From Marivivens sp. (GTDB taxonomy: Bacteria; Pseudomonadota; Alphaproteobacteria; Rhodobacterales; Rhodobacteraceae), in NCBI GenBank assembly GCA_024642185.1, contig JAHEBR010000001.1, positions 1 through 42,865 of the forward strand: a stretch of 42,865 nt of DNA, given 5' to 3'. Both the position numbers and the translations under genes were made by a program. Below the pieces are notes generated by a model. That model made no database searches and was not told the origin of the DNA. It was given only the letters and a program-made list of their open reading frames with translations. This document shows, in pieces, positions 23,917 to 36,699 of the stretch (position 1 is its first letter; each line of letters starts with the position of its first letter).

Positions 23917-24713
23917 GACGCCCCCATCCGCGCGAGCATCGCCTCGATAACAGCAACATCCTCGGGGTTGTTCAGCTCCCAAAACTCGCGGCCCTTGGCC
24001 TCGACCTCGACACAGAGAACCGCGGCCCCCTGTTCGAGAAACCGCAGCTGCTCGAGCCCCTCGGCCCCCTCCAGCGGACCCATCGGCCACGAGGGATAGG
24101 CGGCCAGAGCCTCGGCGCGATAGGCATAGACGCCCACATGATGAAATACCGGCGTCGCCGCCGCATCAGGATAGGCGTTGCTGGTGTGCGGCACCACTTC
24201 CTTGGAGAAATAGAGCGCAATGGCATTGCGGTCGAACACCGCCGTCGTGCCACCGATCCGCCCCTCGCGCCGGTCGTTCACCAGCCGCGCCAGCGCCGCG
24301 CCTTCGGTGCGAAGCACGGGGGTTGCCACCTTGGCAGTGGGATGCCCCGCAAGGCCGCTCACGAGGTCTTCGATAAACCACGGCGGGGTGAGCGCCGCGT
24401 CGCCCTGAAGATTGACGATGATCTCATGGCCGCCGCCCAGCGCGGCATGGGCTTCGGCGCAGCGCTCGGTGCCGTTGCGCCAGGCCGACGAGGTCATCAC
24501 CACCTCGGCGCCGAAGCCAATGGCCTCTTGCCGGATTCGCTCGTCGTCGGTCGCCACGACCACACGGGTATCGCCGCCAACCTGCATCGCCGCATCCCAT
24601 GTCCGCCGGATCAGCGACTTAGCCTCGCCCTCCACCCCGCGAAGGCCGACGAGCGGCTTGCCCGGATAGCGGGTCGAGGCATAGCGGGCCGGAATGACGA
24701 TGAGCGCGGTCAT
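23913..24713 (-). CDS. KdsB-like sugar-acid cytidylyltransferase
   Basis: A 266-residue nucleotidyltransferase close to KdsB (CMP-Kdo synthetase). Shared features: VIPARYASTRYPGKPLVGL at the start, VVATDDERI, the NGTERCAEA motif and NLQGD with the first metal Asp, then HHVGVYAYR and LEQLRFLEQG. Two changes stand out: QGDEP of standard KdsB is QGDAA, and the second metal Asp in GVDTPEDL is Asn (ELNNPEDV). A few residues are inserted after GLRG. It may activate Kdo, a Kdo analogue or another acidic sugar. The ATG at 24713 overlaps the cysQ stop by one base. The gene sits inside the glycan operon rather than with LPS-core genes, so it may be a paralogue of a housekeeping kdsB elsewhere. Confidence 0.8.
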   Translation of the reverse strand: MTALIVIPARYASTRYPGKPLVGLRGVEGEAKSLIRRTWDAAMQVGGDTRVVVATDDERIRQEAIGFGAEVVMTSSAWRNGTERCAEAHAALGGGHEIIVNLQGDAALTPPWFIEDLVSGLAGHPTAKVATPVLRTEGAALARLVNDRREGRIGGTTAVFDRNAIALYFSKEVVPHTSNAYPDAAATPVFHHVGVYAYRAEALAAYPSWPMGPLEGAEGLEQLRFLEQGAAVLCVEVEAKGREFWELNNPEDVAVIEAMLARMGAS

Positions 24714-25510
24714 CAGGCTTTCTTCAATTCGACGCCCGGCGCATAGGCGATGAAAAACGGGTTGGCGAAGCCCTCTTTGCCATAGCGCAGCGGCTGGTGG
24801 GTATCGAAGTGCACCACGTCGCCGCCCGCGCCCACCAGAACGGCATGGCCGGCGGCCGTGTCCCACTCCATCGTCCGGCCTACGCGGGGATAAAGGTCGG
24901 CCTCGCCGGTCGCTACGAGGCAGAACTTGAGCGATGAACCGGCGCTCTTCATATCCTTAACCGCATATTTCGAGATATAGTCGTCGGTGGCCTGATCGCG
25001 GTGGGATTTCGAGGCAACAACCAAGAGCGCGGCATTGTTTGGCTTTGAAACGCGAATGCGGTTCTGCTGACCGGGTGTCTCCTTGTCGAACGGCCCATCT
25101 TCCTCGACGGCATTGCCGCCAGCATCGGTATAGAAAAGCCGCCCCTTGGCGGGCGCGTAGACAACACCGCGCACCGGCGAGCCATCAAATACCAACGCGA
25201 TGTTCACGGTGAAATCGCCGCGCCGCTGGACGAATTCCTTGGTTCCGTCAAGAGGATCAACGATGAGAAAGGTCTTGGCCTCGATATCATGCGAGGCGGC
25301 CTGCTCTTCGGTCACAAGTGGAAGCTCGGGGAATTCCGCGCGCAAACCCGCCGAAATGATCGCATCCGCCGCTTCGTCGGCTTCGGTCACCGGGCTCTGG
25401 TCGCTCTTGGAGCGAACCTCGAAATCTTCGGCGGCATAGATCTCCATGATCTTGTCGCCCGCTTCCAGCGCAAGCCGGCGCATCACAAGTGTAAGTTTTT
25501 GAAGGTCCAT
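24713..25510 (-). CDS. cysQ: 3'(2'),5'-bisphosphate nucleotidase CysQ
   Basis: A 265-residue member of the inositol-monophosphatase superfamily that hydrolyses PAP (the by-product of PAPS-dependent sulfate transfer) to AMP. Metal-site motifs are LVTEEQ, IVDPLDGTKEFVQRRGDFTVN and, near the C-terminus, RTMEWDTAAGHAVL; the spacing matches CysQ rather than SuhB. The ATG at 25510 has GGAG eight bases upstream; the open frame to 25603 is discarded. It is the first gene of the minus-strand glycan block that ends with a sulfotransferase, so it fits a PAP-recycling role for glycan sulfation as well as sulfate assimilation. Confidence 0.93.
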   Translation of the reverse strand: MDLQKLTLVMRRLALEAGDKIMEIYAAEDFEVRSKSDQSPVTEADEAADAIISAGLRAEFPELPLVTEEQAASHDIEAKTFLIVDPLDGTKEFVQRRGDFTVNIALVFDGSPVRGVVYAPAKGRLFYTDAGGNAVEEDGPFDKETPGQQNRIRVSKPNNAALLVVASKSHRDQATDDYISKYAVKDMKSAGSSLKFCLVATGEADLYPRVGRTMEWDTAAGHAVLVGAGGDVVHFDTHQPLRYGKEGFANPFFIAYAPGVELKKA

Positions 25511-25640
25511 GCGAAGGCTCCGTTGCGTCTTGCCGTCAGTGTTGAAATGAATGGGCCGCCTCCTTATGCTGGCGCGGAAGGCGAACGGCAAGAAATTCGT
25601 CATAAGGCACGGTCAGATCAGACCACGAGGGCAGCAGCCA

Positions 25641-26462
25641 ATGTTTCGGGCGACAACCACGAGATCAACCCTTTCGATCGCCTTTGGCATGATCGAGTTG
25701 ATCTATCACAGCATCGTTCGGAATATTCGATCAGGACATCGCAACGCGGTTGTAGGGCTTGTTCTTATCGCTCTGCAGGGCGCGCTGATGACCTTGATGT
25801 TCTTTATGGTCTTTCAGGTCCTTGGTCTCAGGACAGCCAAGATCCGAGGGGATTTTCTCCTCTACTTGATGTCCGGCGTCTTTCTATACATGACCCATAA
25901 CCGCACCGTTTCGGCGGTAATGGGGGCACCCTCTGCCACATCTTCGATGTTGCAGCATGCGCCCCTCAACTCCTTCATTACCGTCAGCTCCGCAGCGATT
26001 GCCGCGCTCTATCAGCAGGTGCTGTCGCTGGGCATAATCCTTTTTGGCTACCACGCCCTTTTCACACCTATCACCATCGACAAACCCGTCGGCGCGCTCG
26101 GTGCGCTGTTGATGGCTTGGTTGTCCGGCGTGGCTGTCGGACTCATCTTTCTGGCGGTCAAGCCTTGGGCGCCACGGCTCGTTCCTATTCTGAGGATGGT
26201 CTATCTCAGAGCCAACATGATCACATCGGGCAAGATGTTCGTTGCCAATACCTTGCCCGGCTCTCTCCTCACCATCTTCAGTTGGAACCCGCTGTTTCAC
26301 TCGGTAGATCAAGCCCGCGGCTATATCTTCATCAACTATACCCCGCATTTCACCTCGATGACCTATCCGCTCTATCTTTCGCTGACATTGCTGGTCATCG
26401 GCCTGATGCTCGAATTCTTTACCCGGCAGCGGGCTTCGGCGAGCTGGGGCGCTGGCGTCTGA
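25641..26462 (+). CDS. KpsM-like ABC-2 polysaccharide export permease
   Basis: A 273-residue inner-membrane protein with about six hydrophobic helices (roughly 30-55, 68-90, 105-135, 140-160, 175-195 and 240-262) and the ABC-2 family pattern GDFLLYLMSGVFLYMTHN and LFSWNPL-like FSWNPLFHSVDQARGYIF. It resembles capsule-type permeases (KpsM/Wzm) of Rhodobacterales. The start is put at the ATG 25641 because the family begins with MFR/MFQ; an ATG at 25551 would add 30 atypical residues. No matching ATPase is beside it, so it must work with a KpsT-like partner encoded elsewhere. It is divergent from cysQ and shares a 130-base gap. Its 3' end faces dnaK in the same direction. Confidence 0.82.
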   Translation: MFRATTTRSTLSIAFGMIELIYHSIVRNIRSGHRNAVVGLVLIALQGALMTLMFFMVFQVLGLRTAKIRGDFLLYLMSGVFLYMTHNRTVSAVMGAPSATSSMLQHAPLNSFITVSSAAIAALYQQVLSLGIILFGYHALFTPITIDKPVGALGALLMAWLSGVAVGLIFLAVKPWAPRLVPILRMVYLRANMITSGKMFVANTLPGSLLTIFSWNPLFHSVDQARGYIFINYTPHFTSMTYPLYLSLTLLVIGLMLEFFTRQRASASWGAGV

Positions 26463-26570
26463 CGTTGCCAAAAGTCGAATCTGTCCAACGACATGGCCTC
26501 TGGCGCATATCCCTGCGGCGGCGAGGTGGCAGAAGTGGCCAATTTGGCACATTTCCCATCTGCCTACCCG

Positions 26571-26599
26571 TTGCAGGCGCCAAAACTGCCCCCTATATA
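26571..26599 (+). promoter_or_regulatory. dnaK: Candidate heat-shock (RpoH-type) promoter of dnaK
   Basis: GTTGCAGG at the -35 side and CCCCCTATATA at the -10 side resemble the sigma-32 pattern CTTGAA...CCCCATNT with an appropriate gap of about 13-14 bases. Transcription would start about 95 bases before the dnaK ATG. The leader contains a small perfect hairpin (GCAGGG 26611-26616 with CCCTGC 26622-26627). Confidence 0.5.
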
Positions 26600-26700
26600 C
26601 CGCTTGATCAGCAGGGAATGCCCCTGCCTCCTCATCCACAAAGGCCAAGGTGCCTACGGGGCCAAGGCCGCTCAAACCGCCTAGCGAAAGGGTTTTGAAA

Positions 26701-28599
<1,899 letters not shown>

Positions 28600-28621
28600 G
28601 GCCGACAACTAGCTACGGCAG

Positions 28622-28650
28622 ACCGGCCCCAAACACGCGGGCCGGTTTTT
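28622..28650 (+). terminator. Intrinsic terminator between dnaK and dnaJ
   Basis: ACCGGCCC (28622-28629) pairs perfectly with GGGCCGGT (28639-28646), loop of 9 bases, followed by TTTTT (28646-28650). It would stop part of the dnaK transcripts before dnaJ, giving more DnaK than DnaJ. Confidence 0.8.
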
Positions 28651-28675
28651 CCGTTCGGACGAGGGACCAACTCTG

Positions 28676-29830
28676 ATGGCGAAACGCGATTACTATGAAA
28701 CGCTCGGGGTCTCGAAAGGCGCATCCGCCGACGAGATCAAGAAAGGCTATCGCGCCAAGGCGAAAGAGCTTCACCCCGACCGCAACGCCGACAACCCCGA
28801 CGCCGAGGCCCAGTTCAAGGAGGCCAACGAGGCCTACGAGGTTCTGAAAGACGCCAACAAGAAAGCCGCCTACGACCGCTACGGCCATGCCGCCTTTGAA
28901 AACGGCATGGGTGGCGGGGGCGGCCATCCGGGTGGCGGTTTCCGCGGGCAGGGCGATTTCGCCTCGGCCTTCTCCGATGTGTTCGACGATCTCTTCGGCG
29001 ATTTCATGGGCCGTGGCGGGCAAGGCGGCGGCCGCACCCGCGCCGCGCGCGGCAACGACCTGCGCTATAACCTGCGGATCAGCCTCGAAGAGGCCTACAA
29101 TGGCCTGCAGAAAACGATCAACGTCCCCTCCGCCGTCAGCTGCACCTCGTGCAAAGGCACCGGCGCCGAGGGCGGCAGCGAGCCTGTGACCTGCCCGACC
29201 TGTTCCGGCATGGGCAAGGTCCGCGCTCAGCAGGGCTTTTTCACGGTCGAGCGCACCTGCCCGACCTGCAACGGCATGGGCCAGACCATCAAGAACCCCT
29301 GCAAGACCTGCCACGGCGCGGGCCGGGTCGAGAAAGAGCGTTCGCTCTCGGTCAATATCCCTGCGGGCGTCGAGACCGGCACCCGCATCCGCCTTGCCGG
29401 AGAGGGCGAGGCCGGAATGCGCGGGGGGCCGACCGGCGATCTCTATATCTTCATCGAAGTGACCGAGCACCGCCTGTTCCAACGTGACGGAACCAACCTT
29501 TATTGCCGGGTGCCTGTCTCGATGGTCGACGCCTCCTTGGGCGGCGATATCGAAGTGCCGACGATCGACGGCGGCCGCAGCCGTGTTCGAATTCCGGAAG
29601 GCAGCCAGTCGGGCCGCCAGATGCGCCTGCGCGGCAAAGGTATGCCTGCGCTTCGTGGCGGCAATCACGGCGATATGCTCATCGAACTGTCGGTGGAAAC
29701 GCCGGTCAAACTGACTTCGAAGCAAAAAGAGCTTCTGCGCGAATTCGACAAGCTGAGCGCCGAGAACAATCCCCAAAGCTCGAGCTTCTTCTCGACGGTG
29801 AAGGGCTTTTGGGATTCGATGAAGGGCTAG
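28676..29830 (+). CDS. dnaJ: Chaperone DnaJ (Hsp40)
   Basis: A 384-residue type-I DnaJ co-chaperone that stimulates DnaK ATPase. The J domain (about 1-70) begins KRDYYETLGV and has the HPD tripeptide in ELHPDRN; a Gly/Phe-rich linker follows (GGGGGHPGGGFRG, DLFGDFMGRG). The zinc-binding region has four CxxCxGxG repeats: CTSCKGTG, CPTCSGMG, CPTCNGMG and CKTCHGAG. The C-terminal beta domains end at KGFWDSMKG. The ATG is 25 bases beyond the intrinsic terminator after dnaK. There is no separate strong promoter visible in that gap. Confidence 0.98.
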   Translation: MAKRDYYETLGVSKGASADEIKKGYRAKAKELHPDRNADNPDAEAQFKEANEAYEVLKDANKKAAYDRYGHAAFENGMGGGGGHPGGGFRGQGDFASAFSDVFDDLFGDFMGRGGQGGGRTRAARGNDLRYNLRISLEEAYNGLQKTINVPSAVSCTSCKGTGAEGGSEPVTCPTCSGMGKVRAQQGFFTVERTCPTCNGMGQTIKNPCKTCHGAGRVEKERSLSVNIPAGVETGTRIRLAGEGEAGMRGGPTGDLYIFIEVTEHRLFQRDGTNLYCRVPVSMVDASLGGDIEVPTIDGGRSRVRIPEGSQSGRQMRLRGKGMPALRGGNHGDMLIELSVETPVKLTSKQKELLREFDKLSAENNPQSSSFFSTVKGFWDSMKG

Positions 29831-29874
29831 CGCCCTTAACCAATCGCTAACCAGGATGGCCTGATAGTCGGGCC

Positions 29875-30636
29875 ATGCCCAAGCCCGCCGCCTTTGCCGA
29901 AGCTCTTCTGCCTTTTGACGAGGCAGAAATTCCTATGGCTGGCCTTGGCGTTGGCGCGCGGCTTCCCTCCTATATCGCCGATCACCGCAAGCGCCTGCGC
30001 GAGCGCTTCATGGCGGGCGGCGCGGCGGCGCTGCCAGACTACGAGATGCTCGAACTTGTTCTCTTCCGCGCCATCCCCCGGCAAGACGTCAAGCCCCTCG
30101 CGCGGCGGCTGATCGACCGTTTCGTGGATTTCAATGGGGTGATCAGCGCCTCACCTGCCCGTCTGGCCGAGACCGAGGGCGTTGGAGAGGCGGTCATCTG
30201 CGAGCTGAAGATCATCGAAGCCGCCGCCCAGCGCCTTGCCCGCGCCCGCGTCATGCGGCGGCAGGTCATCTCAAGCTGGGATGCTCTGGTTGATTATTGC
30301 CACACGGTCATGGCCCACCGCGAGACCGAACATTTTCGCGTGCTTTATCTCGACAAGAAGAACGCCTTGATCGCCGACGAAGAACAGGCGCGCGGCACGG
30401 TTGATCATGTGCCCGTCTATCCCCGCGAGGTGGTCAAACGGGCGCTTGAACTCAACGCCTCGGCGCTCATCCTCGTTCACAATCACCCCTCGGGCGATCC
30501 AACCCCGTCCGACGCCGATATCCTCCTGACAGGCCAGATCGGATCCGCCGCCGAGGTGCTGGGCCTCGTCCTGCACGACCATCTGATCATCGGCAAATCA
30601 CGCGAGCTGAGTTTCCGAGCGAGCGGCCTGATCTAG
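29875..30636 (+). CDS. radC: RadC/JAB-domain DNA repair family protein
   Basis: A 253-residue RadC homologue. An N-terminal helix-hairpin-helix-like region (LRERFMAGGAAALPDYEMLE, LAETEGVGEAVICELK) precedes a JAB/MPN metalloprotease-like domain with Glu in the VDHVPVYPREVVKRALE stretch and the zinc motif HNHPSGDPTPSDAD. The family name comes from old repair phenotypes; its biochemical role is not settled. It follows dnaJ by 44 bases and could be on the same transcript. Its stop TAG is immediately next to the TAG stop of the converging gene (TAGCTA). Confidence 0.93.
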   Translation: MPKPAAFAEALLPFDEAEIPMAGLGVGARLPSYIADHRKRLRERFMAGGAAALPDYEMLELVLFRAIPRQDVKPLARRLIDRFVDFNGVISASPARLAETEGVGEAVICELKIIEAAAQRLARARVMRRQVISSWDALVDYCHTVMAHRETEHFRVLYLDKKNALIADEEQARGTVDHVPVYPREVVKRALELNASALILVHNHPSGDPTPSDADILLTGQIGSAAEVLGLVLHDHLIIGKSRELSFRASGLI

Positions 30637-31623
30637 CTATCGGGCGGCGACAGCCATCGACTGATACATGGCCCCAAGCGCGAGGATGTCTCCGCTGGCA
30701 TCGCACCCCGGCATTGTGACAACCAGATCATTTGCCACAGCCCTTTCGCCCGGCAGGATCTGAAGGCTCTGTGCGCTTGCCTCGCGACCACAGTTTTCAG
30801 CCGTCACAGGGATCTCGACCGAAAGCTCGATCTCGCCCGTCGCTGGCGATGCTCCGATTGGAAAAGTATAGATCTGGGCAAAATGGCCGCCTGCGATGGC
30901 GCGCTGACCGAGGGCTGTGAATGTTCCGGCGCCTGCGGTCGGCGCCTCCTGCCAGACATAGCCCGGCGCTCCGAATGGGGCAGCAAATTCCCTTGCGTGC
31001 AGCTGAGCACCAACGGCGCCCTCCCACATCAGCGCCGCGCGGCCAAAGAGATCAAAGTCCAAGACCTGTGCGACAGCCATCGCGCTCGGGCCAATATCAA
31101 ACGACAGAACGAATACGGCGGTCTTTGCCAAAGCCGGGATCGAAAGATCCGCACTGCCCTTTTCGTCAGTCAGGCCCGAAACCATCATGCCTTGGTGGTG
31201 CAAGACAAAGCTCGCGCTGGGCAGGCACGGTGCGTTCAGCGCAAGATCGACCTTGGCGCCCTCGACAGGCACGGCGATCAGCTCTGGAACGCAGTCTGTC
31301 GCCGATTCCGCACCCGGAAGAAGATCGAATTCGATCGAGGCAAGCCGCCGCGGCTCTAGCCTGTCTGTCCTCTCGAAACTTTCGGGAAGGGCAAGGCCAA
31401 TCCCTGCGCTGACAATCTCTGGGGCGATCAAGATCGGACCAAACCTTGGGTCGCGCGCCTTCTCCGGGCTCAATTCGGGCAGGGGCGAGAAGGCAAAGGG
31501 CTCACCGCCGGAATTTTTCCCGACAAGGCTGGCCCCGGCGCCCGAATATTGAATGACGATTGCGCCAGCAAGCAACACCGCGAAGGTGGCTCCAGCGACG
31601 GCAAATTTTCTGATCGCGATCAT
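30637..31623 (-). CDS. Conserved N-terminally anchored protein next to secA
   Basis: A 328-residue protein. A hydrophobic helix at about residues 6-26 (FAVAGATFAVLLAGAIVIQY) is a signal anchor, after which the chain is expected in the periplasm. The body contains a beta-rich pattern with LHHQGMMVSGLTDEKGSADL, a motif resembling carboxypeptidase-regulatory-like folds, and paired cysteines (CVPEL, APCLPS, ENCGRE, MPGCDASG). I recall Rhodobacteraceae homologues at this place labelled 'translocase', apparently only from position next to secA; no translocase motif is visible. ATG 31623 is preferred over the TTG at 31635 because GGAG is then six bases away. Start lies 103 bases after the secA stop on the same strand. 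Confidence 0.7.
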   Translation of the reverse strand: MIAIRKFAVAGATFAVLLAGAIVIQYSGAGASLVGKNSGGEPFAFSPLPELSPEKARDPRFGPILIAPEIVSAGIGLALPESFERTDRLEPRRLASIEFDLLPGAESATDCVPELIAVPVEGAKVDLALNAPCLPSASFVLHHQGMMVSGLTDEKGSADLSIPALAKTAVFVLSFDIGPSAMAVAQVLDFDLFGRAALMWEGAVGAQLHAREFAAPFGAPGYVWQEAPTAGAGTFTALGQRAIAGGHFAQIYTFPIGASPATGEIELSVEIPVTAENCGREASAQSLQILPGERAVANDLVVTMPGCDASGDILALGAMYQSMAVAAR

Positions 31624-31726
31624 CAGTTGCTCCAAACCCGTTAGGGATTTGGAAACAAACTCACTTAGAATCGCGACCTGTTGAGGACACCGAGACGGAT
31701 TCTTTCAGGCCCAATTCGGGCAGGGA

Positions 31727-34447
<2,721 letters not shown>

Positions 34448-34565
34448 ATTCTCTCCGCGCCCGCGTCTCCGGGCCAGTTGTTGCCGTTGAATGAGGAGGT
34501 CGCTTGTCGCCCCCGGACCTAAGGCCTAAACAGGGGTCTGTGTGGCCCCCTCGGAGCCTTAATGG

Positions 34566-34594
34566 GATGTAAGGGGCAGGCTATGGAGTGTCAA
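34566..34594 (-). promoter_or_regulatory. secA: Candidate secA promoter
   Basis: On the minus strand a perfect TTGACA (34594-34589) precedes a weak -10 box, TACATC, after 17 bases (34571-34566). This would give a leader of roughly 110 bases before secA. The -10 box is poor, so confidence is limited. Confidence 0.35.
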
Positions 34595-34632
34595 CGCCGC
34601 GCGGCCTGCGCGGGCGTCAAGGGGAGCGAAAC

Positions 34633-35475
34633 GTGCTGAAAACTGCAACAAAACTCGCGGCGGGCATCGTCGCACTCACCGTAACCGCCGCAGCCGCTCA
34701 GGATGCGAGCCGCGATACCGTGATTGCCACCGTCAACGGGATCGACATCACGCTTGGCGAAATGATCGTCACCCGCGCCCAACTCCCTTCGCAGTATCAG
34801 CAGCTTCCTGACGACGTTCTGTGGGAAGGCGTTCTCGATCAGCTTGTCCAGCAGCAGCTTCTCGCCGCCCAGCTTGGCGAGCCGACCGCCCAGATCGTCC
34901 TCCTTCTTGCCACGCAAAAGCGATCCTTGATGGCGGCCGAAGTGATCGACCGACTGACCAATCAGGCCATCACCGACGAGGCGCTCGAGGCCGCCTATAA
35001 CGCCCGTTTCGCCAACGCCGCGGCGGAAGAGGAATACAGCGCCGCGCACATCCTCGTGGAAACCCGCGAAGAGGCAGAGGCCGTTATTGCCCGCCTCGTG
35101 GGCGGAGCGGATTTCGCCGAGACAGCGAAAGAGATCTCGACCGGCCCGAGCGGCCCCAACGGCGGTGATCTGGGGTGGTTTGGCATCGGCATGATGGTGC
35201 CGGAGTTTGAGGCCGCCGTTATCGCGCTCGATGTCGGGCAAGTTTCCGAGCCGGTTCAAACCCAATTCGGCTGGCACGTCATCATCCTTAACGACAAGCG
35301 CCAGAAAGAGGCGCCGACCCTGGATCAGGTGCGCGACGAGCTTGCCGCGCAGATCCAGCAGGAGGCCATCGCCAAGGCCCTCGATGACCTGACCGCCGCC
35401 GCCGCAATCACGCGCCCCGAGCCGGGCGCTTTCGATCCCGCTATCCTCAAGAACATCGACCTTCTGACGGAGTAA
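34633..35475 (+). CDS. Periplasmic parvulin-type peptidyl-prolyl isomerase
   Basis: A 280-residue secreted foldase. The N-terminus KTATKLAAGIVALTVTAAAA followed by QDAS is a signal peptide. A SurA-like N-terminal helical part (VNGIDITLGEMIVTRAQLP, LDQLVQQQLLAAQ) is followed by a rotamase domain: YSAAHILVETREEAEAVI, FAETAKEISTGPSGPNGGDL, GWFGIGMMVPEF and FGWHVIILNDKR. It helps outer-membrane or periplasmic proteins to fold. GTG 34633 is chosen because GGGGAG lies 8 bases before it; the 15 codons upstream contain no signal. argJ begins 6 bases after the stop. Confidence 0.93.
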   Translation: MLKTATKLAAGIVALTVTAAAAQDASRDTVIATVNGIDITLGEMIVTRAQLPSQYQQLPDDVLWEGVLDQLVQQQLLAAQLGEPTAQIVLLLATQKRSLMAAEVIDRLTNQAITDEALEAAYNARFANAAAEEEYSAAHILVETREEAEAVIARLVGGADFAETAKEISTGPSGPNGGDLGWFGIGMMVPEFEAAVIALDVGQVSEPVQTQFGWHVIILNDKRQKEAPTLDQVRDELAAQIQQEAIAKALDDLTAAAAITRPEPGAFDPAILKNIDLLTE

Positions 35476-35481
35476 CCCTCG

Positions 35482-36699
35482 ATGCCCCCAGTCTCGCCGC
35501 TTGCCCCCGCATCATTCCCCGACCTGCCCAAGGTCGCCGGCGTTCGTTTTGCCACTGCCGCCGCGGGGATCAAATACAAAGGCCGCACCGATGTCATGCT
35601 GGCCGAGCTGGCCGAAGGCAGCACCATCGCCGGTGTCTATACCAAGTCGGCCACGCGCTCTGCCGCGGTTCTCGATTGTCAGGCCAAAACCGGCGGCGCA
35701 GCCGCGGGTAAGGCAGCGATCCTTGTGAATTCCGGCAATTCCAACGCCTTCACGGGGCGCAACGGCATCGCCTCGGTCGAGGCGATCACCACGGCGGCCG
35801 GCAAGGCTTTCGGGATCGACCCTGCGCGGATATTCACTTCCTCAACCGGCGTCATTGGCGAACCGCTGCCGCATGACCGGATCATCGACAAGCTGAATGA
35901 ACTGGGTTCCAATCTCGGCGATGATAGCATCGGCGCCGCCGCCAAGGCGATCATGACGACCGACACGTTCGCCAAGGGATCATTCGCCGTGGTCGACGTC
36001 GACGGCACGCCCGTGACCATCGCCGGCATCGCCAAGGGCTCGGGCATGATCGCGCCGGATATGGCGACGATGCTCGTTTACATCTTCACCGACGCCAAGA
36101 TCGGCCACGCGCCCTTGCAGGCGATGGTCTCGGCCTTTGCCGACCGGACATTCAACTGCATCACCGTCGATAGCGACACCTCGACCTCCGACACCGTGAT
36201 CGTCGGCGCCACCGGTGCCTCAGAGGCAGACGCCACCAACAATGCCGCCTTTGCCGCCGCGCTCGAGCAGGTGATGCTCGATCTCGCGCTTCTCGTCGTG
36301 CGCGACGGGGAAGGGGCCACCAAGTTTGTCGAGGTTCAGGTCAGCGGCGCGGCCAATGATGCCGACGCCAAGACCGTGGGCCTCGCCATCGCCAACTCGC
36401 CGCTGGTGAAAACCGCCATTGCCGGCGAAGACGCCAACTGGGGCCGGATCGTCATGGCTGTTGGCAAATCCGGCGCGGTGGCTGATCGCGATCGCCTGTC
36501 GATCCGCTTCGGGGATATCGTCGTGGCCGAAAACGGCTGGCGCGCGCCAAACTATTCCGAAGACGCCACCAGCGCCTACATGAAGCAGCAGGAGTTGGTG
36601 ATCGGTGTCGATCTTGGCATCGGTGCGGGCAAGGCCAAGGTCTGGACCTGCGATCTGACCCACGGCTACATCGACATCAACGCCGACTATCGCTCGTGA
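35482..36699 (+). CDS. argJ: Bifunctional ornithine acetyltransferase / N-acetylglutamate synthase
   Basis: A 405-residue enzyme that moves the acetyl group from N-acetylornithine to glutamate, closing the acetyl cycle of arginine synthesis. It is made as a proenzyme that cleaves itself between Ala196 and Thr197 in IAPDMATMLVY, and Thr197 becomes the nucleophile. The oxyanion-hole motif TSSTGVIG (119-126) and the C-terminal CDLTHGYIDINADYRS are present. Proximity to secA and a parvulin is a known arrangement in Rhodobacteraceae and not a functional link. Its stop overlaps the next start as GTGA. Confidence 0.97.
   Translation: MPPVSPLAPASFPDLPKVAGVRFATAAAGIKYKGRTDVMLAELAEGSTIAGVYTKSATRSAAVLDCQAKTGGAAAGKAAILVNSGNSNAFTGRNGIASVEAITTAAGKAFGIDPARIFTSSTGVIGEPLPHDRIIDKLNELGSNLGDDSIGAAAKAIMTTDTFAKGSFAVVDVDGTPVTIAGIAKGSGMIAPDMATMLVYIFTDAKIGHAPLQAMVSAFADRTFNCITVDSDTSTSDTVIVGATGASEADATNNAAFAAALEQVMLDLALLVVRDGEGATKFVEVQVSGAANDADAKTVGLAIANSPLVKTAIAGEDANWGRIVMAVGKSGAVADRDRLSIRFGDIVVAENGWRAPNYSEDATSAYMKQQELVIGVDLGIGAGKAKVWTCDLTHGYIDINADYRS

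Noticed and set aside
15350..26462. Glycan locus as a recently acquired genomic island
   Set aside because: No integrase, tRNA border, IS remnant or repeats flank it, and codon choice looks broadly like the neighbours; only the galU upstream gap is clearly AT-rich.
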